This document shows positions 1-7,763 of a stretch of 64,000 bases of DNA, piece by piece. Numbering within the stretch: the stretch's first letter is position 1; every line of letters begins with the position of its first letter. Made by a program: the position numbers and the translations under genes. The notes below the pieces were generated by a model that was not told the DNA's origin, did no database searches, and saw nothing but the letters and a program-made list of their open reading frames with translations. The DNA is from Acidobacteriota bacterium (GTDB lineage Bacteria; Acidobacteriota; Blastocatellia; Pyrinomonadales; Pyrinomonadaceae), in the NCBI GenBank assembly GCA_018269075.1, contig JAFDVJ010000012.1, positions 249,200-313,199 on the forward strand, written 5' to 3'.

Positions 1-690
1 AGCCGCGCCGAAGCCGTCGGCCTGATCGACGCCGAGGAATTCGATCTGGTCATCTCCGATCTCGACAACGAACAGCTTCCGCTCGAAAAAAAAGCCGACG
101 AACCCGAATGCATCCCGGTCGCCGTCCGCAGCCCGCACACCCGCATCAAAGCCTTCAAGCTCTGCTTCTCGAATTACGAAAAAGACGAGATCGACGAGGA
201 CGAGCTGAAGTATTTCGTCAGAACGACGCTCGACTGCAAGGCCCGCTGCGTCGATCGGCGCGAGTACGTGCAGGCGATTCAGGAAAAGATCGAGTTCGAG
301 GTGCCGAGCGTCATCGGGCTGATGAACAACATCCTCGAATACCTGATGAAACGCGTCGAAAAGGTCGGCGTCGTCAACCCGGAAACGTCCAATCTCTTCG
401 TCGCGCTCGACGAAGCCTTCGTCAACGCCGTCAAGCACGGCAACAAATACGACCCGACGAAGCTCGTCCGGATCACGGCCGACGTCTCGCCCGAAGAGGC
501 CCGCTTCACGATCGAGGACGAGGGCGACGGCTTCGACGTCGCCGAGATCCCCGACCCGCTCGACCCGCAGAATCTCTTCAAAACCTCCGGCCGCGGCGTC
601 CTCTTTATCTACAACATTATGGACGAAGTCAAATACAACGAACGCGGCAACCGCCTGACGATGGTCAAGAAGCGCCGCGACGACAATTAG
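1..690 (+). CDS. RsbW-like histidine-kinase-fold ATPase with N-terminal receiver-like part (5' truncated)
   Basis: The frame is open from the window edge, so the true start lies upstream; 229 codons are visible. The C-terminal ~140 residues have a GHKL/HATPase fold of the anti-sigma-factor serine kinase (RsbW/SpoIIAB) type: an N-box (ALDEAFVNAVKHGN, about visible residues 134-147), a G1 box (DEGDGFD, about 173-179) and a G2 box (GRGVLFI, about 197-203). The preceding ~85 residues include EEFDLVISDLDN, which resembles the acidic part of a response-regulator receiver domain. Such proteins phosphorylate anti-sigma-factor antagonists in partner-switching stress signalling; no partner gene is in the window. 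The family call is firm, the signalling role inferred. The TAG stop is followed directly by a GGATTTC array. Confidence 0.75.
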   Translation, partial: SRAEAVGLIDAEEFDLVISDLDNEQLPLEKKADEPECIPVAVRSPHTRIKAFKLCFSNYEKDEIDEDELKYFVRTTLDCKARCVDRREYVQAIQEKIEFEVPSVIGLMNNILEYLMKRVEKVGVVNPETSNLFVALDEAFVNAVKHGNKYDPTKLVRITADVSPEEARFTIEDEGDGFDVAEIPDPLDPQNLFKTSGRGVLFIYNIMDEVKYNERGNRLTMVKKRRDDN

Positions 691-726
691 GATTTCGGAT
701 TTCGGATTTCGGATTTCGGATTTCGG
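691..726. repeat. GGATTTC heptamer array
   Basis: About five tandem units of the 7-bp sequence GGATTTC begin at the first base after the stop codon. No opposite arm is seen here. The same unit recurs throughout the window. Confidence 0.9.
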
Positions 727-792
727 CCCGTCGAGGATCGCCGGGCCGCGATTTCGGAACGTCCGCCGGCGATCGGCGCTTCGCTGTGACCG

Positions 793-959
793 CAGACCGG
801 CTCAAAGCTGCCGCAAACCGAGTCGAAGCCTCCGCAAACCGGCTCGAAGCCTCCGCAAGGCAGCTCGACGTCCCCGCAAGGCAAGTCGATGTCGCCGCAA
901 GGCAGGTCGATGTCGCCGCAAGGCAGGTCGATGTTCCGCAAGGTAAGTCGAAGTCCCCG
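793..959. repeat. 21-bp minisatellite, about eight units
   Basis: Tandem units of 21 bp (one of 20 bp) with the pattern CAAGGCAGGTCGATG plus a CCG-ending tail. The first three read CAGACC/CAAACC instead of CAAGGC. Because 21 is a multiple of three, frames stay open on both strands and give spurious heptapeptide-repeat ORFs. No supported gene overlaps it. A single related unit is seen near 7570-7590. Confidence 0.85.
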
Positions 960-993
960 CAGGCCGTCCGGATTGCCCGCCGGCGACGCGGCC

Positions 994-1136
994 GCGGACT
1001 GGAGCGCAACCGTCCCGGTTGCCATGAGCGCGACAGCGCGAACAAGCGTTTCGTTTTCCCTGACGTTGAAAGCTGGTGAAACGCCTGACACCGCTAACGC
1101 GGCGTTGGCAACCGGGACGGTTGCGCTCCAGTCCGC
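994..1136. mobile_element. REP-I palindromic element, copy 1 (143 bp)
   Basis: Non-autonomous element bounded by perfect 29-bp inverted repeats (994-1022 and 1108-1136) beginning GCGGACTGGAGCGCAACC. The 85-bp interior is the reverse complement of the interior of copy 2 at 2007-2149, so the two copies are inverted with respect to each other on either side of the transposase gene. Confidence 0.85.
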
Positions 1137-1226
1137 TGCCGCGCTGATGCCGGGCATTATTACCGGCGCTCCAGTCCGCTGCCGCGCTGCCGGCGGGCGG
1201 GACGGTTGCGCTCCAGTCCGCTGCCG
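1137..1226. repeat. Partial REP-I ends
   Basis: Two additional fragments of the REP-I terminal repeat (GCTCCAGTCCGC and GGGACGGTTGCGCTCCAG) follow copy 1 directly, suggesting nested or decayed copies. The remaining bases to 1267 show nothing else. Confidence 0.7.
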
Positions 1227-1267
1227 CGCCGCCAGCGGGCATTACTCACGGCGCACCGGTCGCGGGG

Positions 1268-1897
1268 TTATTTTATCGGCTCCTCCGATTTCGCCTGAGC
1301 CTTATAATAGGCGCTCGAAAAACGCCATTCGGCGGCGCTCTCGCAGAGCCGGGCCTTGACCGGATTATTTTCGATGTATCTGACGACGTTCGCGTAATGA
1401 CGGCGGCTGCGGATATAGCGGTCGAACGGTTCGTGCTGCCAGAACTGTCCGCGCCGGCGCAGCAGTTTATTGGCCTCGTGCGCCGTGTATGACTTGATCG
1501 AATGCGCGATTTCGGCGAGTTCGACGCCGGCCCGCGGCGTCGCCAGAAAATGCAGATGGTTCGGCATCACGACCCACGCCGCCAGCTCGTATTTCGAGCC
1601 GGCGTGAAAAAACAAACCGTCCTCGATCAATTCGCCGATCCGCGCATCCTTCAGAAAACAGCTTCCGAAACCCTTATCCAGATAGTTTTCGATGTTTTTC
1701 CGAAATTTGACGCGGCCCGCTTCGTCGGCGTCGGTTTCCTCGCGCCATTTTTCGACGACCGCCGCCGGCAGCGAATCGAAAAGCCGAAAAGTTAAGAACT
1801 GGGCCGTTTCGCCGGCTTCGAAATGAGGAATATAGCCGCGATCGTACCAACCCAAACCGGAGCGGAGGCCCTTCGGTTGAAAGTTATGGTTGAGCAT
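1268..1897 (-). CDS. REP-associated tyrosine transposase (RAYT, Y1_Tnp family)
   Basis: Protein of 209 residues with the RAYT signature: MPNHLHFL carries the H-x-H (HUH) metal-binding pair at about H114 and H116, followed by GQFWQHEPFDRYIRS and a C-terminal helix VVRYIENNPVKARL typical of TnpA_REP proteins. Several tyrosines lie in the right region; I cannot say which is the nucleophile. Such enzymes nick and rejoin single-stranded REP hairpins. Inverted 143-bp palindromic elements flank the gene at 994-1136 and 2007-2149, the classic arrangement of a RAYT with its REPs. Length is ordinary for the family and no frameshift is seen, so the gene looks intact. Confidence 0.9.
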   Translation of the reverse strand: MLNHNFQPKGLRSGLGWYDRGYIPHFEAGETAQFLTFRLFDSLPAAVVEKWREETDADEAGRVKFRKNIENYLDKGFGSCFLKDARIGELIEDGLFFHAGSKYELAAWVVMPNHLHFLATPRAGVELAEIAHSIKSYTAHEANKLLRRRGQFWQHEPFDRYIRSRRHYANVVRYIENNPVKARLCESAAEWRFSSAYYKAQAKSEEPIK

Positions 1898-2006
1898 AGT
1901 GTTTCAGTGATACGCGATCAAAGAAAAAAAGGCAAGCACCGGAAGGCAAACCGCCCGCCGAAAACACAAAATCGGCCGGAACGCGAAGTCCGACCGGAGC
2001 GCGGCC

Positions 2007-2149
2007 GCGGACTGGAGCGCAACCGTCCCGGTTGCTAACGCCGCGTTAGCGGTGTCAGGCGCTTCGCCGGCTTAGGACATCAGGGAAAATGAAACGTTCG
2101 TTCGCGCTGTCGCGCTCATGGCAACCGGGACGGTTGCGCTCCAGTCCGC
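2007..2149. mobile_element. REP-I palindromic element, copy 2 (143 bp)
   Basis: Same 29-bp terminal inverted repeats (2007-2035 and 2121-2149) and the same 143-bp length as copy 1, but with the interior inverted. Degenerate terminal fragments continue to about 2215. Between 1898 and 2006 I see no gene. Confidence 0.85.
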
Positions 2150-2317
2150 TTTCGCGTTCCGGCGGGCGGGACGGCCAGCGCTCCGGTCCGCTTTCGCGCC
2201 GCCGGCGGGCGGCGATCGAGATTCAAAAGACGATGAACCGGCCCAACGGCGCGCCGCTCGCCGAAGATTACCCGGAAGGATAGAATATTTTGCGAAAATC
2301 GGCCAGAATATTTATCG

Positions 2318-4000
2318 ATGAAGGTAACAATCGGACAAATCAACACGACCAACGGCGACCTCGACGGGAATGTCGCGAAGATCGTCGGCGCGATCGAAAA
2401 GGCGAAGGCGGACGGCGCGGACCTGATCGTCTTTCCCGAGGTCTGCACGCACGGCTACACTTCGCTCGACTGGTTTCAGGACCGCGACATCGTCGCGCAC
2501 GCGCTCGACCCGCTCGCAAAGATCATCCCGGCGACCGCGGGCATCACGGCCGTCGTCGGGACGATCCGGCCGAACGAATCGCCCGACGGACGCCGTTTAT
2601 TTAACACCGCCGCCGTCATCTCCGACGGCAAACTCGTGCGCTTCGTCGACAAGAGCCTGCTGCCGGAATACGACGTCTTCGACGACCCGCGCTATTTCGA
2701 GCCCGACCAGACGCACGACGGCATCGTCGAGGTCGCGGGCCGCGACGGACGGACGCACCGCCTCGGCGTCGTCGTCTGCGAGGATTTCTGGAACGATAAG
2801 ACTTTCTGGAAAGAAAGGCTTTACGCGCACGACCCGACCGACACGGTGATCGACAACAAGGCCGAGATCGTCGTCGCGGTCAACGCCTCGCCGTACAACA
2901 AGGGCAAGATCCGTTTGCGCTGCGAGATGGTCGCGCACCGCGCGCGCGCGGCCCGGACGCCGGTCGTTTTCGTCAATCTCGTCGGCGGCAACGACGGCAT
3001 CGTCTTCGACGGCGCGAGCCTCATCGCCGACGCGGAGGGCGACATCATCCTGCAGGCGCCGGCGTTCGCGGAATTCGTCGAATCGGTCGAGATCGACTGC
3101 CGCAAACCCGACGCGCGCGGCATCACCGGCGGCGAAACGAGCGCGATCCACGACGCGCTCGTTTTGGGCATCCGCGATTACGCGCGCAAGAACCGCTTTT
3201 CGAAATGCGTGCTCGGTCTTTCGGGCGGCATCGATTCGGCGCTCGTCGCGGCGCTCGCGGCCGAAGCGATCGGCCCGCAAAATCTGCTCTGCGTGATGAT
3301 GCCGTCGCCGTTCTCGTCCGAGGGCAGCATCAGGGATTCGGAGGAACTGGTGCGAAACCTCGGCTGCGAATCGCGGATCGAACCGATCTCGGGCGCGTTC
3401 GAAGTCCTTTCGGCGCAATTGCATCTCGACAAACCGACGCGCGGCGGCGAGAATCTCGCGGCCGAGAATATGCAGTCGCGGCTGCGCGGCGTGATCCTGA
3501 TGGCGATCTCGAACGCCGAGGGCCGGCTGCTTTTGTCGACCGGCAACAAATCGGAGCTCGCCGTCGGCTACTGCACCTTGTACGGCGACACGAACGGCGG
3601 CCTCGCCGTTCTGGGCGACTGTCTGAAGACCGAGGTCTGGGAGATCGCCCGCGACATCAACGCGCGCGCCGGCCGCGAGGTGATCCCCGTCAAGATCATC
3701 GACAAAAAGCCGTCGGCCGAGCTCGCGCCGAACCAGTTCGACCAGGATTCCCTTCCGCCCTACGAATTGATGGACCCGATTCTCGAGCTCTATTTCGAAA
3801 ACAAGTTCGCGCCGACCGAGATCGTCGCCGCCGGCCACGACGCCGCGCTCGTCTACGAGATCTTAAACAAGGTCGAGCATCCGGCGAACGAATTCAAGCG
3901 CCGCCAGCTGCCGCCGACGATCATCATCTCGAAAAACGCGATCGGCGTCGGCCGCCGCCGTCCCGTCACGCATCGCTACCGGCGCAATCCGGCCGGCTAA
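2318..4000 (+). CDS. nadE: Glutamine-dependent NAD+ synthetase
   Basis: 560-residue, two-domain enzyme. The N-terminal nitrilase-type glutaminase has the Glu-Lys-Cys triad in FPEV (E41), DKSLLPEY (K112) and VVVCEDFW (C154). The C-terminal synthetase has the ATP-pyrophosphatase P-loop SGGIDSA at 302-308, then LSTGNKSELAVGY and KPSAEL. It amidates nicotinate adenine dinucleotide to NAD+ with ammonia taken from glutamine, the last step of cytoplasmic NAD synthesis. The length fits bacterial glutamine-dependent NadE. The gene appears monocistronic; a REP-I element begins 16 bp past the stop. No promoter or strong ribosome binding site is evident. Confidence 0.97.
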   Translation: MKVTIGQINTTNGDLDGNVAKIVGAIEKAKADGADLIVFPEVCTHGYTSLDWFQDRDIVAHALDPLAKIIPATAGITAVVGTIRPNESPDGRRLFNTAAVISDGKLVRFVDKSLLPEYDVFDDPRYFEPDQTHDGIVEVAGRDGRTHRLGVVVCEDFWNDKTFWKERLYAHDPTDTVIDNKAEIVVAVNASPYNKGKIRLRCEMVAHRARAARTPVVFVNLVGGNDGIVFDGASLIADAEGDIILQAPAFAEFVESVEIDCRKPDARGITGGETSAIHDALVLGIRDYARKNRFSKCVLGLSGGIDSALVAALAAEAIGPQNLLCVMMPSPFSSEGSIRDSEELVRNLGCESRIEPISGAFEVLSAQLHLDKPTRGGENLAAENMQSRLRGVILMAISNAEGRLLLSTGNKSELAVGYCTLYGDTNGGLAVLGDCLKTEVWEIARDINARAGREVIPVKIIDKKPSAELAPNQFDQDSLPPYELMDPILELYFENKFAPTEIVAAGHDAALVYEILNKVEHPANEFKRRQLPPTIIISKNAIGVGRRRPVTHRYRRNPAG

Positions 4001-4016
4001 ACGCCGGCGCGGCAGC

Positions 4017-4159
4017 GCGGACTGGAGCGCAACCGTCCCGGTTGCCAACGCCGCGCCAGCGGTGTCAAACGTTTCACCGGCTTAGAATATCGAATAAGAT
4101 GAAACGTTCGTTCGCGCTGTCGCGCTCATTGCAACCGGGACGGTTGCGCTCCAGTCCGC
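4017..4159. mobile_element. REP-I palindromic element, copy 3 (143 bp)
   Basis: Third 143-bp copy with perfect 29-bp inverted ends (4017-4045 and 4131-4159), in the orientation of copy 2. It begins 16 bp after the nadE stop. No transposase is adjacent, so this copy must have moved in trans. The rest of 4160-4281 holds only a fragment-like GC-rich tail. Confidence 0.85.
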
Positions 4160-4281
4160 CTCCGCGCCGCCGGCAAACGCTTCGCCAGCGAACGGGCGGC
4201 CCAGGCAACCGGCCGCCGCCCTCCCGCGTCCAACCGCCAGACAAACTGTACCGATTCAATCATTTATAGGAGAAGAGAAAT

Positions 4282-4992
4282 ATGAAGAGAATCTTTATCG
4301 CCCTGTTTTTACTGCTCGCCGCGACGCCGCTCGCGCTCGCGCAGGCCGCGCCCGAGCGACGGATCATCGAGGTTACGGGCTCGGCCGAAACGCTCGTCAC
4401 GCCGAACGAATTCACGTTCAGGATCACGCTCGTCGAGCGGATCGAGAACAAGCAGAAGCTGACGATCGAGACTCAGGAAGCGAATCTCAAACGCGAATTG
4501 GCGGCGCTCGGCATCGACGTCGCGAAGGACCTGACGATCTTCGATCTCGAATCGGTCTACATCGCCCGCAAAAAAACGAAGGACACGCTCGCCGCGAAGG
4601 ATTACCGGCTCAAGCTGCACGAACTCGACAAGATCGAAAAGCTTCAGGATCTCGCCGACCGGCTGAACATCGCGAATCTCGCGCTCGTCGAATCGACGCA
4701 CACCGAGCTGACGAGACTGCGCAAAGAGACGAAGATGGAAGCGATCAAGGCCGCCAAGGCGAAGGCCGAATACCTGCTCGGCGCGATCGGCGAGCGCGTC
4801 GGGAAAGCGGTTTTTATTCAGGAAATCCCCGACGAAACGGAATCGCGCAACTTCGGTTACACGAATTCGAACAGCAACATCCGGATTTCGGCCGGCCTCG
4901 TCGGCGTCGTCAACGAGCAGCAGGACACGACGCTCAGCTTTTCGAAGATCAAGCTGCGCTACGCCGTCCTCGCGCGGTTCGAAATCGAATGA
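4282..4992 (+). CDS. Secreted SIMPL-domain (DUF541/YggE-like) protein
   Basis: 236 residues with a signal peptide (MKRIFIALFLLLAATPLALA, cleavage about residue 20), then a SIMPL/DUF541 domain: RIIEVTGSAETLVTPNEFTF near the mature N-terminus and the later AIKAAKAKAEYLLGAIGERVGK helix typical of YggE relatives. The function of periplasmic SIMPL proteins is poorly defined; some have been linked to oxidative stress. A good ribosome binding site (GGAGAAG) lies 5-10 bp before the ATG. The stop is followed within a few bases by fragments of a REP-II element. Family call firm, role unknown. Confidence 0.88.
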   Translation: MKRIFIALFLLLAATPLALAQAAPERRIIEVTGSAETLVTPNEFTFRITLVERIENKQKLTIETQEANLKRELAALGIDVAKDLTIFDLESVYIARKKTKDTLAAKDYRLKLHELDKIEKLQDLADRLNIANLALVESTHTELTRLRKETKMEAIKAAKAKAEYLLGAIGERVGKAVFIQEIPDETESRNFGYTNSNSNIRISAGLVGVVNEQQDTTLSFSKIKLRYAVLARFEIE

Positions 4993-5011
4993 CCCGGAGC
5001 GCCGGCAATGA

Positions 5012-5144
5012 CGGAGCGCCGGCATCCTGCCGGCAATGCGTTTGCAAAACGCAAACAGCGCTTCATTTTCGCGTAGATTAAAAGTAAATGAAACGTCGGT
5101 ACGCCGCTTTCGCGCCGTTTGCCGGCAGGATGCCGGCGCTCCGG
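5012..5144. mobile_element. REP-II palindromic element, copy a
   Basis: Bounded by perfect 25-bp inverted repeats beginning CGGAGCGCCGGCATCC (5012-5036 and 5120-5144). The interior carries GCGTTTGCAAAACGC and an ATGAAACG motif shared with the other REP-II copies. An extra terminal fragment lies at 4995-5007. Confidence 0.8.
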
Positions 5145-5226
5145 GTCATTTTTAATAAAATTTTATATTTTTCGCGAAACGCACCGTCCCGTCGTGCCGT
5201 CTAGCGGTCTGAGGAGAAACAAAAAT

Positions 5227-6912
5227 ATGAAATGCCTGCGAATACTCATCCTGCTCGCGCTGTTCTCGAACCTCGCGTTCGCGCAGAAGCCGCTCGCTTT
5301 TTACCTGCAGATCGAAAACCGGCCGATCCTGAAATTCCGCAACGAGATCGCCGTCGGCGGCTACGGCGAATACATCGTCGCCCGGAAATTTCTCGACGAC
5401 GACGACCGTCTGCTGACCGTCACCAACTTCGGAATTCAATACTGGAACACGAAAACCGGCGAAAAGATCCGCACCATCCCGCACGAGATCGCCGGTCTCG
5501 TCAACATCGACAGCGTCGTTTCGATCAGCCCGGACGGTCGCCGGATGATCGTCGCCGACGGCTTCAATCTGAGCCTGAAAAAGCTGCTCGGGAAAAAGAC
5601 GAAAAAGCCGGCCGTCGTCTACAGCCTCGAAACCGGCAAGGCGCTCGCGACGCTCCAGCGCCCCGAAGAATCGATCCGCCGCGGCGTCTGGACGGGCGAC
5701 GGCCAAACGCTCGTTACGTTCAGCACGGCGTGGGGCCAGTCCTACGAGATGGAAGTCTGTTTCTGGGACGGCGAGACGCTCGAGCTGCGCGGCTCGCTGA
5801 TGATCAACAAATGGAACTATCTGACGCGCCGCGGCGACCGCTTCATCACGACCGCCGGCCGCCCGAAGAACACGCTCGGCTACAAGTACGAAAAATCGAA
5901 CACGATCAACGTCTGGAACACCGCGACCGTCAAGCTCGAAAAAACCTTCGAGTTCGACAAGCAAAAAGCGCTCCGCAACATTCGCATCACGCCGGACGAA
6001 AAGCGGCTGCTCGCCGAAACCGAAAATCAGATCGTGCTGCTCGATCTCGAAACCGGCGACCGGCAGTTTTTCGCGGCCGCCGACAATTCGTCGCTCAACG
6101 AGGTGACGCTGAGCGGCGACAAACGGTTTCTGGCGGCGAAAAACGGTCGCAAAGTGCTCGTCTGGGAAGTCGGCGGCGGTCGCCTGCCGAAATTCGAGAT
6201 CGCCGCGCCGCCGCCGGCAGCCAAAGAAAAGCTCGCCGTCCTGCTGGGCGGCTTCAGCTTCGACAACAGGTCGGTCGGCGTCTCGCAGGTCGAGATCAAA
6301 AAGGCGCTGCTCGTTTTCCCGTGGCCGAAATATCTGCGAACCGAGCGCTACGACGTCGAAACCGGCAAGCTGATTCCAGAAGCCGATTTCTACGTCAATC
6401 CGAATGCGGCGGCGCTCTCGGCCGACCGGCGCTTCGCGATCACGCACGACTGCGGCCAGGGATATTTCGCGTCGCTCGAACCGATGAAGATGCTCTATAA
6501 ATTCCCTCTGCAGTGCAAACAGGGCGTTTCGACCTCGTACGATTTCTCGACCGGCGAAACGAAAGAGGAAACCTATTATTACAACGACGACATCATCGCC
6601 TTTCACCCGCGCGAAAACGCGGCGCTCGTCGTCAAGGACAATTCGCTGGAAATTTACGGGCCCGATCCGGCGAGCCGGCTCTGGCAGCTCGTCGCCGCGC
6701 CGCGCCCACTCGCCAAACAATACACGCGGGGCACGTTCGGCAATTCGCCCTACGAGCTGTTCGCCAATCTCGCCAATCTGATCGAGGGCGTCAACGCCGA
6801 CCACGACAACTCGTCGGCCGGTTTTCTGCGCGACGGCGACGTCGTTTTCGCGCTCAGCCAGGACGGCCGCTCGGTCTTTTTCTGGGATTTCGACAAAAAT
6901 CTCGTCGATTGA
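5227..6912 (+). CDS. Secreted WD40-like beta-propeller protein
   Basis: 561 residues from the ATG at 5227, chosen because GAGGAG lies 6-10 bp upstream and the protein then begins with a clean signal peptide (MKCLRILILLALFSNLAFA). An in-frame start 36 codons upstream reads into the REP-II element. The body has repeated WD40/YVTN-like strands (VVSISPDGRRMIVAD, WTGDGQTLVTFS, IRITPDEKRLLAET, VTLSGDKRFLAAKN, DVVFALSQDGRSVFFWD). No catalytic motif is seen. It is probably a periplasmic or surface propeller; no substrate can be inferred. Confidence 0.8.
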   Translation: MKCLRILILLALFSNLAFAQKPLAFYLQIENRPILKFRNEIAVGGYGEYIVARKFLDDDDRLLTVTNFGIQYWNTKTGEKIRTIPHEIAGLVNIDSVVSISPDGRRMIVADGFNLSLKKLLGKKTKKPAVVYSLETGKALATLQRPEESIRRGVWTGDGQTLVTFSTAWGQSYEMEVCFWDGETLELRGSLMINKWNYLTRRGDRFITTAGRPKNTLGYKYEKSNTINVWNTATVKLEKTFEFDKQKALRNIRITPDEKRLLAETENQIVLLDLETGDRQFFAAADNSSLNEVTLSGDKRFLAAKNGRKVLVWEVGGGRLPKFEIAAPPPAAKEKLAVLLGGFSFDNRSVGVSQVEIKKALLVFPWPKYLRTERYDVETGKLIPEADFYVNPNAAALSADRRFAITHDCGQGYFASLEPMKMLYKFPLQCKQGVSTSYDFSTGETKEETYYYNDDIIAFHPRENAALVVKDNSLEIYGPDPASRLWQLVAAPRPLAKQYTRGTFGNSPYELFANLANLIEGVNADHDNSSAGFLRDGDVVFALSQDGRSVFFWDFDKNLVD

Positions 6913-6939
6913 AAAAAAATCTGCAAGAAAGTTTTTGGC

Positions 6940-6987
6940 GCTCCGTTCTAAAACACATCGGCCGCCGGGCCAATTTTAGAACGGAGC
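6940..6987 (+). promoter_or_regulatory. Hairpin whose 3' arm contains the ribosome binding site of the next gene
   Basis: A perfect 14-bp inverted repeat, GCTCCGTTCTAAAA (6940-6953) and its complement (6974-6987), with a 20-nt GC-rich loop. The 3' arm contains the GGAG just upstream of the ATG at 6995 and is followed by TTTT. It could terminate the preceding gene, hide the ribosome binding site, or both. Confidence 0.6.
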
Positions 6988-6994
6988 TTTTATT

Positions 6995-7546
6995 ATGACG
7001 AAATTCGAGAGTCCCCTGAAAAACCTGAAGATCGCGAGCCCGTGTTCGCAGGACTGGAACGCGATGATCGGCGACGACCGCCGGCGCTACTGCGGCGAAT
7101 GCAGGCTGAACGTCTACAATCTGTCCGGGATGACGCGCGCCGAGGCCGAAGAGCTCGTCCTCAGCGCCGAAGGCCGGCTCTGCGTGCGGTTTTACAAACG
7201 CGCCGACGGCAGCGTGCTGACGCAGGACTGTCCGGTCGGCTGGGCGAAGGTCAAGGCGCGGACGAAGGTTTACGTGACGGCGCTCGCTTCGCTGATTTTC
7301 AGCTTTTTCGGCGCGCTCGGGCTGGTTTCGGCCTTTAACCGAACGCGCGAGCGCGTGCTGATGGGCGACGTCGCGCTGACGACGCCGACGCCGACGCCGA
7401 AATCGACGCCCGGCCCGCTGATGGGCGGCATCACGCCGGTCAAACCGACGCCGCAGCGGACGCCCGAGGCGACGATGGGCAATGTCGCGATTCCGCGGGA
7501 CGATTCGGTGATGGGAAAAATCGCGGCGCCGAAAACCAAACGTTAA
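6995..7546 (+). CDS. Cysteine-motif protein with one membrane segment and Thr-Pro-rich tail
   Basis: 183 residues. The N-terminal ~85 residues hold conserved-looking cysteines (C17, C33-x-x-C36, C63, C79) in SPCSQDW, RRYCGECRLNVYN, GRLCVRFY and LTQDCPVGW. I recognise this as a small domain common in Acidobacteria, of unknown function; the CxxC suggests metal or redox chemistry. One transmembrane helix (about 92-114) follows, then a low-complexity tail with TPTPTPKSTPGP and repeated MG-containing motifs. The N-terminal domain is therefore probably cytoplasmic and the tail exported. A hairpin covers the GGAG ribosome binding site upstream. A strong terminator follows at 7626. Confidence 0.75.
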   Translation: MTKFESPLKNLKIASPCSQDWNAMIGDDRRRYCGECRLNVYNLSGMTRAEAEELVLSAEGRLCVRFYKRADGSVLTQDCPVGWAKVKARTKVYVTALASLIFSFFGALGLVSAFNRTRERVLMGDVALTTPTPTPKSTPGPLMGGITPVKPTPQRTPEATMGNVAIPRDDSVMGKIAAPKTKR

Positions 7547-7625
7547 GATCGAACGAATTTTGACGAATGCCTGCTGCCTCCGCAAACCGGTCTCCAAGGA
7601 AAAAAACCAACATTCGTCAAAACGG

Positions 7626-7677
7626 GCGGTGAAGCTTTCAGCCGAAAAAAGCGGCGAAGAAGCTTCACCGCTTTTTT
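7626..7677 (+). terminator. Intrinsic terminator
   Basis: A 12-bp perfect outer stem (GCGGTGAAGCTT with its complement), an inner CAGCCG/CGGC stem and a TTTTTT tail, 80 bp after the stop at 7546. Confidence 0.85.
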
Positions 7678-7679
7678 AG

Positions 7680-7763
7680 TTTTGGAAGTTTTGGAAGTAA
7701 AGGTTTACTTCCCCGACTTCCCCAACTCTTAAATCCGAAATCCGAAATCCGAAATCCGAAATC
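7680..7763. repeat. GGAAGTTTT and GGATTTC arrays
   Basis: A short GGAAGTTTT array with opposite-orientation partners (7680-7727) runs into a GGATTTC array (about 7732-7763). The TGA stop of the minus-strand gene at 7762 is formed by the first bases of the array (TGATTTCGG). Confidence 0.85.
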
